64,000 nucleotides of DNA from JBBTSQ01 sp039795895 (GCA_039795895.1 JBDKKW010000001.1:71634-135633), one strand, 5' to 3'; counted from the stretch's first letter, positions 41,065 to 50,009 are shown. Program-made: numbers and translations. The notes: generated from the letters alone by a model not told the origin.

Positions 41065-41961
41065 CTACCGATTAAACCAGGTGGAGAATTCATCTAAACG
41101 ACTTCTGTGAATGATGAGTATCTCCTTTTTGGTCGAGGTGATTTCTTTTGACGGAATGATGTTTTGAACAGACCACCCTTCCTTGTTCGGGCTGATTTCA
41201 ATCCAAATGAAACCAAGTCGTTCGCTGATCCCAAGAATCGGGACCAAATCCCACGGCGTTTGTTTGCCTGCCTGCAAAATGACCGCACCAACCACACTTT
41301 TCCACAGGCGGGCCATGTGAGTACCGATCGAGCCACCAGCGACTTCGATATTTTTAAAGAGGCCACCGTTCGCTTTGCCTTGAGCCATCATCTGGATTGT
41401 GGGTGAGTGCAATCGAGGGTCTTCACGAAGCAAGACGTATTGACTACCAAGACTGAGCTTTGGGTCAATCCGTAGATGTTCGTACTTATCGTCTCGCAGG
41501 TTGAGTCGGAATACATTGGGTGACTCGGGTCGAAAGTAATAGATTTCGTGAGTCATTACGTCTCCAACAACCGCCGCGATGATTGCATCGTCGTACACCA
41601 GACCGAGCATACTACCGACACCTTGTGACTGTTTGCGAATGTATGCTTTGGTGCCGTCGAGTGGATCGACGCTAAACCATATGTCGACATCTGACTCAGT
41701 GCACTCGACGCGTAAGCCGGATTCCTCACCAATGATGCCGAAAGTCGGGAAGCATTCTTTGAGGCTTTTTTCGTAGATTCTTTGTGCTTCAAAATCTGCC
41801 GTAGTGACAAAATCTTGCTCGCGTTTGTAGCTGCTTATCTTTTCCTCAGCTTCGAACTGTGCGCGATTGTGCCAGACCGATTCCATAGCTCGTCTGGTGA
41901 CTTCTTTCATTATAATCCCAATGGCGTGGGCATTCATCTGACCGTATCGTCTTGGTTTCAT
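41065..41961 (-). CDS. Inositol-monophosphatase-family phosphatase
   Basis: 298 residues. Canonical motifs: VTTADFEAQ, GIIGEESG (metal ligands), WFSVDPLDGTKAY (the DPxDGT motif) and the C-terminal TPWDLVPILGI (WD.. motif). All Mg ligands are present, so it should be active on inositol phosphate, fructose-1,6-bisphosphate or 3'-phosphoadenosine 5'-phosphate (CysQ-like). The start may be 41961 or the Met at 41937. A promoter lies at 41993-42020. Compare the divergent relative at 29795. Confidence 0.9.
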   Translation of the reverse strand: MKPRRYGQMNAHAIGIIMKEVTRRAMESVWHNRAQFEAEEKISSYKREQDFVTTADFEAQRIYEKSLKECFPTFGIIGEESGLRVECTESDVDIWFSVDPLDGTKAYIRKQSQGVGSMLGLVYDDAIIAAVVGDVMTHEIYYFRPESPNVFRLNLRDDKYEHLRIDPKLSLGSQYVLLREDPRLHSPTIQMMAQGKANGGLFKNIEVAGGSIGTHMARLWKSVVGAVILQAGKQTPWDLVPILGISERLGFIWIEISPNKEGWSVQNIIPSKEITSTKKEILIIHRSRLDEFSTWFNR

Positions 41962-41992
41962 GGTGTGTAATGTGCTGTTTTGTTCCTTTTTG

Positions 41993-42020
41993 AATCTATC
42001 ACAAGTAGTTGTATTGTCAA
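41993..42020 (-). promoter_or_regulatory. Promoter of the IMPase gene
   Basis: On the minus strand: TTGACA, 16-bp spacer, TAGATT. Confidence 0.55.
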
Positions 42021-42088
42021 AGATTTAGTATGAAGTCTTTTGTGTTTATAAGCTAGAAGCTATTGGCTTCATTTGGTATACTTCTTTC

Positions 42089-42604
42089 ATGCCCGCCTCA
42101 AAAATCAGTCTCACACAAGCCAAACAAGATAAACTTTTTTATGTAGTTGCCAATGTTGTCGTCTATCGCAAGTCCGACGGCAGATGTCTCATTCTAAAGC
42201 GCGATGCGCGAGAAAAAGCACACCCAAGTAAGTACGCGGTGACCGGTGGAAAGCTCGAATGGAAAGATTTGCCTGTGGGAAAGCCGACGCGAATCAATGG
42301 CGACGTGCTCGATTACCAAGATGCGATAGAAAAATTACTGATTCGAGAAACAAAAGAGGAAGCGGGGATTGAGATTTATTCTGATTTTCAGTACATAAAT
42401 AGTGTGGCGTTTATTCGTCCCGACGAAGTGCCGGTGATTTTGGTCAAATTCTGTGCGCAATACAAAAAAGGAAAAGTGGTGCTCGAAAAGGGTTCGTTTA
42501 CTGACTTTGCGTGGGTCAATGCCAAAGAAGTGAAGAAATATGAATGTATTGATGGTATTAAAAAAGAAGTGGCACAAACGATTGCGCGATATGCAAAAAA
42601 ATAA
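42089..42604 (+). CDS. Nudix hydrolase with an expanded Nudix box
   Basis: 171 residues. The box begins TGGKLEW and ends LLIRETKEEAGI, but about 20 residues (WKDLPVGKPTRINGDVLDYQ) separate them, more than the usual spacing, forming an inserted loop. REx2EE catalytic residues are kept. Substrate unknown. Its stop overlaps the start of the next gene by 14 bp, so the two are co-translated. Confidence 0.85.
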   Translation: MPASKISLTQAKQDKLFYVVANVVVYRKSDGRCLILKRDAREKAHPSKYAVTGGKLEWKDLPVGKPTRINGDVLDYQDAIEKLLIRETKEEAGIEIYSDFQYINSVAFIRPDEVPVILVKFCAQYKKGKVVLEKGSFTDFAWVNAKEVKKYECIDGIKKEVAQTIARYAKK

Positions 42605-42983
42605 TAGTACTTATGCTGGTTTGTCGATAGTGATAGAGAATCCAAAAGGAACCTACAAGTCTTTTCAGACTGAAGGTGATGCGACTTGGAATAGCTATCC
42701 GCTCAAAGGAGTGACGTACCCAGTCGATTACGGTTATATCGAAGGGTATACCGCGGAGGATGAGGCGGACCTTGATGTGTTTATTGGTACCGGTAAGTTG
42801 TGCGGATTCATACAAGTGTGGCGCCTCGATGTGCCGATTGAGACAAAGATGGTGGCGAATGTCACCGATGGTGAGTGGCAGGCGATTCTCGATGCTTTTG
42901 CGCCAGTGTTGCGGGAGCAGAAGCAGTTTGAGACCGAAGCTGATTTTGTTACGTTTATTGAAAAATTTAAAAATAAAAAATAA
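42591..42983 (+). CDS. Inorganic pyrophosphatase-like protein
   Basis: 130 residues from ATG 42591. The middle reads GVTYPVDYGYIEGYTAEDEA then DLDVFIG, the family I pyrophosphatase layout (normally DxDPxD); the first part of that Asp cluster is changed (DEADLD). Shorter than the usual ~170 residues. Following a Nudix hydrolase, whose reactions can release pyrophosphate, the pairing is reasonable but functional coupling is inference. Confidence 0.7.
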   Translation: MQKNNSTYAGLSIVIENPKGTYKSFQTEGDATWNSYPLKGVTYPVDYGYIEGYTAEDEADLDVFIGTGKLCGFIQVWRLDVPIETKMVANVTDGEWQAILDAFAPVLREQKQFETEADFVTFIEKFKNKK

Positions 42984-42984
42984 T

Positions 42985-43830
42985 ATGCCTGCCGATAAAT
43001 ACACTGCAGTGTGGGTATCGCATTCCTCGATGGGGGATTTTTTGAAATGTCCACGCGCGTATTTTTTGCATAATGTATACAAGGATCCAAAGGATCGTCG
43101 GAAAATCACAATTGCTAGCCCAGCACTGTCTCTTGGTTCGGCGGTGCATGAGGTGGTAGAGGGCTTGGCGAATTTCCCTGCTGACAAACGTTTTGATAGG
43201 GATCTCCTCGCCGATTTCAAAATCGCCTGGAAAAAAGTGTCCGGCAAAAAAGGCGGATTTACTTCAGCTGAACAAGAAGAGGACTATTTCAAGCGAGGCG
43301 AGGCAATGATCGCTCGCGTAGCCAAAAATCCAGGTCCGCTTTTGAAAAAAACGGTCAAACTTAAGGCTGGTCACAATGATATGCCACCCAATTTTTATCT
43401 CTCAGAAGAAGATAATATTATTTTGTGTGGGAAAATAGATTGGCTTGAGTATGAAGACGCTACTGACACAATCCGAGTGCTTGATTTTAAAACAGGAAAG
43501 CATGATGAAGATGGTGAATCACTCCAGCTTCCAATTTACGCACTTTTACTCGATAAGCTTCAAAAGAGAAAGGTGACGGGTGCAGGATACTGGTATTTGG
43601 ATCGAGATGATGAGGTAAAACCGGTGGCACTACCAGATCTTTCGAGTGCGTTTGAAAAAGTGTTGGCTGTTGCTAAAAAGGTGAAGCAGGCACGTGAGAA
43701 GGGTGAATTTCTTTGTCCGAAGGGGGAGAAGGGATGTTTTGCTTGTCGACCGTATGAGAAAATTATTGCCGGCGAGGCAGAATTAATCGGTGTTGGTGAG
43801 TATAATCAGACTGTGTATCTCATTCCTTAG
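42985..43830 (+). CDS. PD-(D/E)XK (RecB/Cas4-like) nuclease
   Basis: 281 residues from ATG 42985, one base after the previous stop. N-terminal SHSSMGDFLKCPRAYFL and LGSAVHEVVEG (His of the nuclease fold). Core ILCGKIDWLEY ... IRVLDFKTGK (D...DxK) and LQLPIYALLL (the QL..Y motif). The C-terminal FLCPKGEKGCFACRPY together with the N-terminal Cys gives four Cys, as in the Fe-S clusters of AddB/Cas4-type enzymes. Stand-alone, with no helicase or CRISPR genes near, so a DNA repair role is more likely than Cas4. Confidence 0.88.
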   Translation: MPADKYTAVWVSHSSMGDFLKCPRAYFLHNVYKDPKDRRKITIASPALSLGSAVHEVVEGLANFPADKRFDRDLLADFKIAWKKVSGKKGGFTSAEQEEDYFKRGEAMIARVAKNPGPLLKKTVKLKAGHNDMPPNFYLSEEDNIILCGKIDWLEYEDATDTIRVLDFKTGKHDEDGESLQLPIYALLLDKLQKRKVTGAGYWYLDRDDEVKPVALPDLSSAFEKVLAVAKKVKQAREKGEFLCPKGEKGCFACRPYEKIIAGEAELIGVGEYNQTVYLIP

Positions 43831-43854
43831 GCTACTGTGGTATAATAGAGGGGT

Positions 43855-44457
43855 ATGCTTGATCCGATTGTGTTCATTGACTATATCGATCGCTTCTCCT
43901 ATCCGGCGATTTTTATCATATCGCTTCTTTCTGGTCACCTGATTCCTTTTCCTGAGGATGTGATTTTGCTTGTGTCGGGCTACTTGGCGAGTGCGGGCTT
44001 TATCAATCCGTATTACGCCTGTATTGCGGGTATTTTAGGTATTTTGGTGGGAGATAATATTTTGTATCAGTTGAGTAAAAAAGGTAGTTCGCGGGTACGC
44101 CGACTCCGCGAGTATGTGCGAGTACGCTTGCTCCCGCGTGAGGCGTTTGTGCGCAAGCATATTCGCGCGGTGATTTTTGTGTCGCGTTTCGTGCCATTTT
44201 TTAGATCGCTTAGTCCAGTGGTGGCGGGAGTACTCGATATTCCTCGAAAGACTTTCCAGATATATAACTCAATTGGCGTTTTGATCTACGTACCAATAAT
44301 GATTGCTGTGGGGTATCTGTTTGAATCAAATGTGAATAATTTGGTTGAGCGAGTGGACACCTATCGACATATCTTTTTTATCGCTATACTTATCTTTTTT
44401 GGTTTGCTAATTGCATATTGGGGGAACAGACGGATCAATCGGTTTTTGAAGAAGTGA
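43855..44457 (+). CDS. DedA-family membrane protein
   Basis: 200 residues with about five hydrophobic segments. Family features: the N-terminal IPFPEDVILLVSGYLAS, the GDNILYQLSKKG segment and the conserved FVSRFVPFFRSLSPVVAGVLDIPRKTF (given in parts) with its Arg residues. DedA proteins flip lipids such as C55-P or phosphatidylethanolamine. It sits near the nuclease gene without an obvious link. Confidence 0.88.
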   Translation: MLDPIVFIDYIDRFSYPAIFIISLLSGHLIPFPEDVILLVSGYLASAGFINPYYACIAGILGILVGDNILYQLSKKGSSRVRRLREYVRVRLLPREAFVRKHIRAVIFVSRFVPFFRSLSPVVAGVLDIPRKTFQIYNSIGVLIYVPIMIAVGYLFESNVNNLVERVDTYRHIFFIAILIFFGLLIAYWGNRRINRFLKK

Positions 44458-44473
44458 TGGAGGTGGAAAAGAA

Positions 44474-44510
44474 AAAAGAAGAGCGGCGCCGTAGGCGCCG
44501 CTCTTCTTTT
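44474..44510. terminator. Bidirectional terminator, GGCGCC-GTA-GGCGCC core
   Basis: 17-bp perfect arms around GTA between convergent genes; same core as at 27261 and, inverted, at 53438. Confidence 0.9.
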
Positions 44511-44518
44511 GTTTAAAA

Positions 44519-44722
44519 CTAGCAACACTTACAGCTCTTTCCCATAGCCTTCTTGACCCCGTACAACACAACCAAGACTGGCCATGTGTAGGTGACAAAC
44601 CCAGCTGAAGCCCATCCGAGAGCTTGAGCCAAGAAAAGTAAGCCAAACAATACAATCAAAATACCTTTTGCCTTGTGGCACATGCAACCGCACGATGCAC
44701 AAGTTCCATTTGGAGTATCCAT
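44519..44722 (-). CDS. Small Cys-rich membrane protein
   Basis: 67 residues. N-terminal CASCGCMCH and C-terminal CKCC flank two hydrophobic segments (residues ~20-37 and ~40-58). The Cys clusters could bind a metal at the membrane face. No family recognised. Confidence 0.6.
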   Translation of the reverse strand: MDTPNGTCASCGCMCHKAKGILIVLFGLLFLAQALGWASAGFVTYTWPVLVVLYGVKKAMGKSCKCC

Positions 44723-44815
44723 ATTTTTGTATATTAAAATCTGCTAAAGTAGACCGACCTTTCTGGTGGAAAGTATACCATGGGATAGCATGCCAGTCAG
44801 TAAGATAGATTGAGG

Positions 44816-44849
44816 AAAAAGTGGGCGCCGAGTACGGCGCCCACTTTTT
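44816..44849. terminator. Hairpin with terminator features between divergent genes
   Basis: AAAAAGTGGGCGCCG, AGTA, CGGCGCCCACTTTTT. It lies upstream of the DUF456 gene, so it could be an attenuator or the terminator of an unseen short transcript. Confidence 0.7.
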
Positions 44850-44871
44850 CGTTTTGTGTTATGATTATTTC

Positions 44872-45378
44872 ATGTTTGAAATTCTGTTGTTATCAATCCC
44901 ATATTGGATTATTCTTTTCGGATTTTCTTTGGTGCTTTTTGCTACTGCTTGCCTAGTATTTATTCCACTTTTTCCAGCGCTATCTCTGATGTTTGCTTTA
45001 TCGCTCGTCTTTGTGACTTTTGATCGATTTTTGCATCTGTCGATTGTGGGTCTGGCGGTGCTTGTGGGGATTTGGGGACTCTCAATTTGTGTTGATTATA
45101 CTTCTGGAATATTGGGAGCAAAATATGGTGGTGCATCTACCAAATCGATTCTCTGGGGGATGGTGGGCATGCTATTTGGCTCACTTTTATTTTTTCCGTT
45201 CGGCTCTTTTGCAGGGTTATTTTTGGGAGTGTTGATTGCTGAATTTGTGGCACATAAAAACGAGATGCGAGCATTTAAAGCGGCTTCTGGAGGGGTAATT
45301 GGTTCATTTATTGGGGTACTGATCAATGCCACTCTCGCTCTCGCCTTTCTTGTCTCCTTTATCCTGTTTTCGATTTAA
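44872..45378 (+). CDS. DUF456 family membrane protein
   Basis: 168 residues from ATG 44872 with about five hydrophobic segments and Gly-rich helices (GAKYGGASTKSILWGMVG, GSFAGLFLGVLIAEF, GSFIGVL), the pattern of DUF456. Function unknown. The longer frame upstream would cross the hairpin at 44816. Confidence 0.8.
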   Translation: MFEILLLSIPYWIILFGFSLVLFATACLVFIPLFPALSLMFALSLVFVTFDRFLHLSIVGLAVLVGIWGLSICVDYTSGILGAKYGGASTKSILWGMVGMLFGSLLFFPFGSFAGLFLGVLIAEFVAHKNEMRAFKAASGGVIGSFIGVLINATLALAFLVSFILFSI

Positions 45379-45390
45379 AATAGTTCCTGA

Positions 45391-45430
45391 AAAAAGCCCC
45401 GTCTCGCGAAGCGAGACAGGGCTTTTTTTG
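45391..45430 (+). terminator. Intrinsic terminator
   Basis: AAAAAGCCC-GTCTCGC, GAA, GCGAGAC-GGGCTTTTTTT. Confidence 0.9.
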
Positions 45431-45481
45431 TCTGCTTTATACTTTTTACATTTTACTTTATTCTTCTTCTTTACCCCACTC

Positions 45482-45509
45482 TTGCCTTTTTGTCCAAAAA
45501 GCGTAGTAT
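45482..45509 (+). promoter_or_regulatory. Promoter of the TAGTAT class
   Basis: TTGCCT, 16-bp spacer, TAGTAT(C), upstream of the 45585 gene. Confidence 0.6.
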
Positions 45510-45584
45510 CAAAAGTGCCGTGTTATGCGGTAAGTTCGTTAACAACAAAAACAAAAAGCGGTGCAAGCCGCGAGAAAGGTATAC

Positions 45585-46787
45585 ATGAAAGCTGAAAGTG
45601 TTGGTATGAATCCGTTCCAGTTAGCTGCTCGTAATATGTACGCTGGAGACACTTCTCGAGAAGACTTGATTAAAAAAGCTCCGTGGAATGTAATACGTTT
45701 TTCAGTCAATATGGGCGAATGGGAGGCGTGCCTCGCGAGTATTGGTAAACAGGTGCGCGGTTATCACTCAGGAAACAAAGCCTGGGAAACGGAAACCCTT
45801 GAGATTCTTCAAGCTTATCCTTCGGCAAAAAATGGCGGATTAGCGCTTGAATGGTATTTGAAATGTCTTTTTGGAGGGGAGACTATTGCCGAATCTCGGG
45901 AGAGACGCATTGCACAATTGTTTGCTGTTCCTGAGGGCGGTTCTTGGTCAATTGTTGACCATCATTGGTCGGCGTTTAATCGTTTCCTCAAGGAGTATCC
46001 TGAGGCATACTGGATGCATCCTCGAATTCGGCAGATTTTTGCCGATCGTCTGCGCAAGCCACTTTCTGCGCTTCATACGCAGGGGCGTTCGATCTCACAA
46101 AGTGATATCGATGAGATTGAACAGGCACTTCGGCGAATTGTGGCAGTCAATGATGGGTCGTTTGTTGCTCTGGTTAACAACCTACTCGATGCACTAAAAG
46201 GTGGTCGCGTGGGCATGGCGACGGGGAACGATGATCCGTTTGCTCTACCGAGATTGACTGCGCTCCTTGAGACTACTAGGAATCATTTGCTCGAAGGGGC
46301 GGGTGAGACTCCTGGATCATTGGGGATATATTTGGACAAGCTAGGACTCCCAAATGTTCAGGTGAAATTTTCTCCGTCGATTGGTCTAGATCATCAGCTT
46401 CGGTTTGTGTTTGATATTAATGCGAAGGATCCGACTCTGCCGATCTCTGATCTGACTGATGTGGGTATCCTCTTTGGTATCGAGGGTTTTGAGACAGTAG
46501 AGGCTTTTGAGGCGGGGAGGCCAGTGCCCTTCTCTGATACGCTCTACAGTTTTCAAGTGGAAGCTTCGAAATTACCGGTGACTATTATTGGAACACCTCG
46601 AATCCTCAATACCCAGGGTCGCATCTTTTATGGTGCTCGGATTATGGTGCAGGTTAGTTACCAGCATGGCCACACATTCATCGCACATTATCATTGTCAT
46701 GACTCTGGTCCGGTGAAGTTGACGCCAAAGCCTGAGGTGATTAGGATCTCTTTGCCTCCCAGGGGGCCTGCTGAGGCGGGGAAGTAG
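45585..46787 (+). CDS. Unknown protein (400 residues)
   Basis: Start at 45585 behind GAGAAAGG. The N-terminal ~220 residues are helical with Trp/Tyr-rich repeats (AWETETLEILQAYP, GGLALEWYLKCLFGG, WSAFNRFLKEYPEAYW), possibly a helical-repeat scaffold. The C-terminal half is beta-rich (VQVKFSPSIGLDHQLRFVF ... GRIFYGARIMVQVSY) ending in Pro/Gly. No signal peptide. The two-domain layout is clear, but no family is recognised. Confidence 0.75.
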   Translation: MKAESVGMNPFQLAARNMYAGDTSREDLIKKAPWNVIRFSVNMGEWEACLASIGKQVRGYHSGNKAWETETLEILQAYPSAKNGGLALEWYLKCLFGGETIAESRERRIAQLFAVPEGGSWSIVDHHWSAFNRFLKEYPEAYWMHPRIRQIFADRLRKPLSALHTQGRSISQSDIDEIEQALRRIVAVNDGSFVALVNNLLDALKGGRVGMATGNDDPFALPRLTALLETTRNHLLEGAGETPGSLGIYLDKLGLPNVQVKFSPSIGLDHQLRFVFDINAKDPTLPISDLTDVGILFGIEGFETVEAFEAGRPVPFSDTLYSFQVEASKLPVTIIGTPRILNTQGRIFYGARIMVQVSYQHGHTFIAHYHCHDSGPVKLTPKPEVIRISLPPRGPAEAGK

Positions 46788-46799
46788 TTGTTCTTTAAA

Positions 46800-46843
46800 C
46801 GCATCGGGCGAAACCTTACGGTTTCGTCCGATTTTCTTTTGCC
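46800..46843 (+). terminator. Probable intrinsic terminator
   Basis: CGGGCGAAACC-TTAC-GGTTTCGTCCG hairpin followed by ATTTTCTTTT. Confidence 0.8.
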
Positions 46844-46854
46844 TGTCGAAAGTC

Positions 46855-46882
46855 TTGCATTCTTGAAATTAAGTGGTAGTAT
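46855..46882 (+). promoter_or_regulatory. Promoter of the TAGTAT class
   Basis: TTGCAT, 16-bp spacer, TAGTAT(C), upstream of the 46951 gene. Confidence 0.6.
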
Positions 46883-46950
46883 CAAAATCGGAGTGTTCCT
46901 CCAAAACAAAAACCGCCCTAAATAACTGGGCATAGTGAAAGGTAAGTAGT

Positions 46951-47994
46951 ATGCATGCAAAAGTAGTTTTGGCACCTGGCTCGTTACTGGAAAATCATCC
47001 TCATCCCCTCAAGGGTCAGGATATTGGCTACGCGGGAGACTTCGCGGTCTTCCTCGATCTGTGGTACGCCACTCCTGATTGTGAGCGCAGGCTCGGGTTG
47101 CTTCACAGTCTGACTCTCGAGCACGAGTATGATCGTCGGGAGGTGATTCCATTCTTGCTTTTGGTTGCTGATGGTTTTAAGGACTTGGAAAACTTTCGAG
47201 ATCCTACGAAGAAGTTTCAGCCTCTCAGTACCGAGTCAAAGCGACTTCGTGGCATGTCCTATGCGGAGCGTCAACGGATCCTGGCCAAAAAAGCGTTTGC
47301 GATCTTGTGTGACCAGCTCTTTGCTGAAGACAAGGAAAATCATCACTACAGTCACGATGTGACACGTCGGTTCAAGTGGTGGTGGATACTGAATGATTCG
47401 CCCATGTTTGACCTCGTTCTGAATTTCTTTCCAGTCGACGATCGTTACGGTAATCTTCGTAATGGATATCGCACGGATACTTCTGAATCGAAGTCGCGCC
47501 AAGCCGAGATCGTTTCCAGTTTCTTGTTTGAGTTCGCTCAGGCTGGATGGAAATTTACACGCTTTGGTGATCGTTGGTGTGATGAAGATGAGGCGATCAA
47601 AGCTCGTCTGGTCACTGCGCGTCCGAGGTTTATCGAGATTCTTGATTACCTCAATCAAGTATCGTGGTTAATCGGCAGACAGCTCGACCCTGAGTCGGTG
47701 AAAAAGCTTACCGAGCTTGCTCTCGGTCGGGAAATCCGGCTGCCTCAAGAGAAGGTGGGGTGTGAAAATCGCCGGAAGCCCAAGACGCTCGAGGAGGCAT
47801 TGCTCGGGCATTCTCCCGCCGCAGAGGTACTGATCTTGGATGCCATTTCGGATACTGCGGTTGCCAGGTTTCAGGCTAGCTACAATGCCTCGGTTGTTGA
47901 GCAGGAGGCTGAGACGAGACAGCGTCAACTCGAAGCTCTGGCGAAACAGCAACAAGACCTCGCTGCTCAAGTTGCTGAACTTGCTGGTGCTTGA
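46951..47994 (+). CDS. Unknown protein with C-terminal coiled coil
   Basis: 347 residues behind GAAAGG. Mostly helical and charged, Trp-rich in the middle (RRFKWWWILNDSP), with a C-terminal coiled coil (VEQEAETRQRQLEALAKQ, residues ~308-345). Follows the 45585 gene with the same promoter type, so the two could be co-regulated. No family recognised. Confidence 0.75.
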   Translation: MHAKVVLAPGSLLENHPHPLKGQDIGYAGDFAVFLDLWYATPDCERRLGLLHSLTLEHEYDRREVIPFLLLVADGFKDLENFRDPTKKFQPLSTESKRLRGMSYAERQRILAKKAFAILCDQLFAEDKENHHYSHDVTRRFKWWWILNDSPMFDLVLNFFPVDDRYGNLRNGYRTDTSESKSRQAEIVSSFLFEFAQAGWKFTRFGDRWCDEDEAIKARLVTARPRFIEILDYLNQVSWLIGRQLDPESVKKLTELALGREIRLPQEKVGCENRRKPKTLEEALLGHSPAAEVLILDAISDTAVARFQASYNASVVEQEAETRQRQLEALAKQQQDLAAQVAELAGA

Positions 47995-48017
47995 GCCTGA
48001 TTGACTGTTCTTTACAC

Positions 48018-48050
48018 AAAACCCTGTGCGTTTATGCACAGGGTTTTTTC
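48018..48050 (+). terminator. Intrinsic terminator
   Basis: AAAACCCTGTGC / GCACAGGGTTTT with T-run. Confidence 0.9.
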
Positions 48051-48085
48051 TATTCTTTGCTCTACTATAAACTAATGACTATTAA

Positions 48086-49600
48086 CTAAATGAGACTTTT
48101 TCCCGTCATCCCTTGTGGCTTTGGAACGGCAAGAAGTTGTAAGATAGTCGGAGCGATATCTGAGAGTCCGCCATTTTTCACAGTGACATCGTGACTAGTC
48201 ACTATTGCCGGTACCGGGTTGATAGTATGGGCGGTGTGCGGACGACCTTCTTCGTCGATGTTGGTCTCGGCATTGCCGTGGTCAGCAGTGATAAAAGCAA
48301 CTCCGTGCTTTGCGGTGAGTGCATCGATTACGCGCTTCAATTGCTTGTCGACTTCTTCGAGGGCGATGATAATTGCGGGAACATTTGCGGTGTGACCCAC
48401 CATATCTGGGTTGGCAAAGTTGATGAAGATAAAATCAGTGCCAACATTTATTTCCTCGATTGCCTTGTCAGCAATCCCTTCAGCTCGCATCTTTGGTGCA
48501 AGGTCGTGAGTCGGCACATCTTTGTGACTATCAAGTAAGATATGTTTTTCACCAATGTACGGTTCTTCTCGTCCACCGTTTAAAAAGTAGGTAGCGTGAG
48601 GGAATTTTTCTGTCTCGGCAATGTGGGCCTGGGTAAGACCCGCTTTTGAAATCTCGGCCGCGAGAGTCGTCTCGATTTTGGAAGGAGGAAAGGCGACGAG
48701 GCATTTGAATTCGCTTGAGTATTCGGTCAGTGTGGCAAAACAAACATTTTCTTGTGCCTGCTTTTCGAGCATTTTCTGCGAGAGCATACGAGCACGGTCA
48801 GCACGGAAGTTGAAGAACAGTACGGCATCATTCTTCTCGATAGCACAGCCTGTGCCGGTATCTCCAAGGCAGACAATCGGCTCAAGTAACTCATCTTTTT
48901 TGCCGGTCTTGTAGAGTGTATCGAGATACGCAGATGGTTTGAGGGTACACACATTGCCTTTACACTCAAACATGGCTTCTTCAGCTTTTTTGAGGCGATC
49001 CCAGTTGTTATCACGATCCATCGCATAGAATCGTCCGGACATGGTAGCGATGAAGCCAATACCAATTTCGGAAAGTTTTTCTTCGAGTGCTTTAACATAG
49101 GTCGATGCACTCTGCGGTGGAGTGTCTCGTCCATCGGTAAAGAGGTGGATGGCAAGCTTTTTGATACCAGCTTCTTTGGCTAGTCGCAAAAAGGCATAGA
49201 GATGCTCCTGGTGGCTGTGTACACCGCCGTCCGAGAGCAGGCCTTGGACATGAAGAATGGAATTATTTTCTTTAACGTGGTCAAAGAGTGCCTTGAACGC
49301 AGGATTTTTGGCAAACTCACCAGAGTCGATGGCTTTGCCGATACGGACAAGGTCGGTGTCGATGACTTTTCCTGCACCGATGGTCATGTGTCCGACTTCG
49401 CTATTTCCCATCTGACCTTCGGGAAGACCGACGGCGAGACCGGATGCTTTGAGAAGTGAGTGTGGATAGGTTTTCCAAAGTGAATCAAAGAAGGGGACTT
49501 TGGCTTGTGCGATGGCGTTATTTTTTTTATCTTCGCGATAGCCCCAGCCATCGAGGACAATGAGCGCGACCTGCATATTTTTGTGTGTACCGGTTTTCAT
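48086..49600 (-). CDS. gpmI: 2,3-bisphosphoglycerate-independent phosphoglycerate mutase
   Basis: Interconverts 3- and 2-phosphoglycerate; Mn-dependent, alkaline-phosphatase superfamily. Motifs: VLDGWGYRED (metal Asp), MGNSEVGHMTIGAG (phosphoserine), DGRDTPP, MSGRFYAMDRDNNWDR, NFRADRARM, NPDMVGHT and TADHGNAE. 504 residues, normal length; the start could also be the Met at 49576. It lies in the same direction as eno, which performs the next glycolytic step, with one small gene between. Confidence 0.97.
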   Translation of the reverse strand: MKTGTHKNMQVALIVLDGWGYREDKKNNAIAQAKVPFFDSLWKTYPHSLLKASGLAVGLPEGQMGNSEVGHMTIGAGKVIDTDLVRIGKAIDSGEFAKNPAFKALFDHVKENNSILHVQGLLSDGGVHSHQEHLYAFLRLAKEAGIKKLAIHLFTDGRDTPPQSASTYVKALEEKLSEIGIGFIATMSGRFYAMDRDNNWDRLKKAEEAMFECKGNVCTLKPSAYLDTLYKTGKKDELLEPIVCLGDTGTGCAIEKNDAVLFFNFRADRARMLSQKMLEKQAQENVCFATLTEYSSEFKCLVAFPPSKIETTLAAEISKAGLTQAHIAETEKFPHATYFLNGGREEPYIGEKHILLDSHKDVPTHDLAPKMRAEGIADKAIEEINVGTDFIFINFANPDMVGHTANVPAIIIALEEVDKQLKRVIDALTAKHGVAFITADHGNAETNIDEEGRPHTAHTINPVPAIVTSHDVTVKNGGLSDIAPTILQLLAVPKPQGMTGKSLI

Positions 49601-49637
49601 AGATGACTATTCTATCACATAGGTTCATGTAAAGAAA

Positions 49638-49660
49638 AAGCCTCCGAGAGTCGGAGGCTT
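49638..49660 (-). terminator. Intrinsic terminator
   Basis: AAGCCTCCGA / TCGGAGGCTT, T-run on the minus strand; ends the 49674 gene. Confidence 0.85.
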
Positions 49661-49673
49661 GGCTACTGAATCG

Positions 49674-50009
49674 CTAGGGGATTAAGCCGTAGGCGATAAA
49701 GGTGATTTCGACTGGCGACCACTCCAACACCAATTCATCTGTAGTGTTCTTAGCCTTGAGATGCTTTGTGACATACGCTCGACAGTCAATATGGGTTGAG
49801 TGTCCAAAGAAGTGTGGATTACCGCCAAGATAGGTAGACCTCGGCTCAAATTTGGTATCATCCCAACAGAGACCAAAGCTCGGGTGGGGAACGGCGGTAT
49901 CCGTCATGTATTCGATGATAAAAATACCGTCGGTCAATCTCCAGATTTTTTCAATGCGAGAGAAACGTTTGACCAAATGTAGGAGGGGGTTATCCAAGGG
50001 CTTTTTCAT
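49674..50009 (-). CDS. Unknown small protein
   Basis: 111 residues, soluble, with conserved-looking aromatic and His residues (GGNPHFFGHSTHIDCRAYV). It lies between gpmI and eno but is bounded by terminators on both sides, so it is a separate unit. No family recognised. Confidence 0.6.
   Translation of the reverse strand: MKKPLDNPLLHLVKRFSRIEKIWRLTDGIFIIEYMTDTAVPHPSFGLCWDDTKFEPRSTYLGGNPHFFGHSTHIDCRAYVTKHLKAKNTTDELVLEWSPVEITFIAYGLIP

Noticed and set aside
42985..43830. Cas4 of a CRISPR system
   Set aside because: Fold and Cys residues are compatible, but no cas genes or repeats are present; a stand-alone RecB-like nuclease is the safer call.
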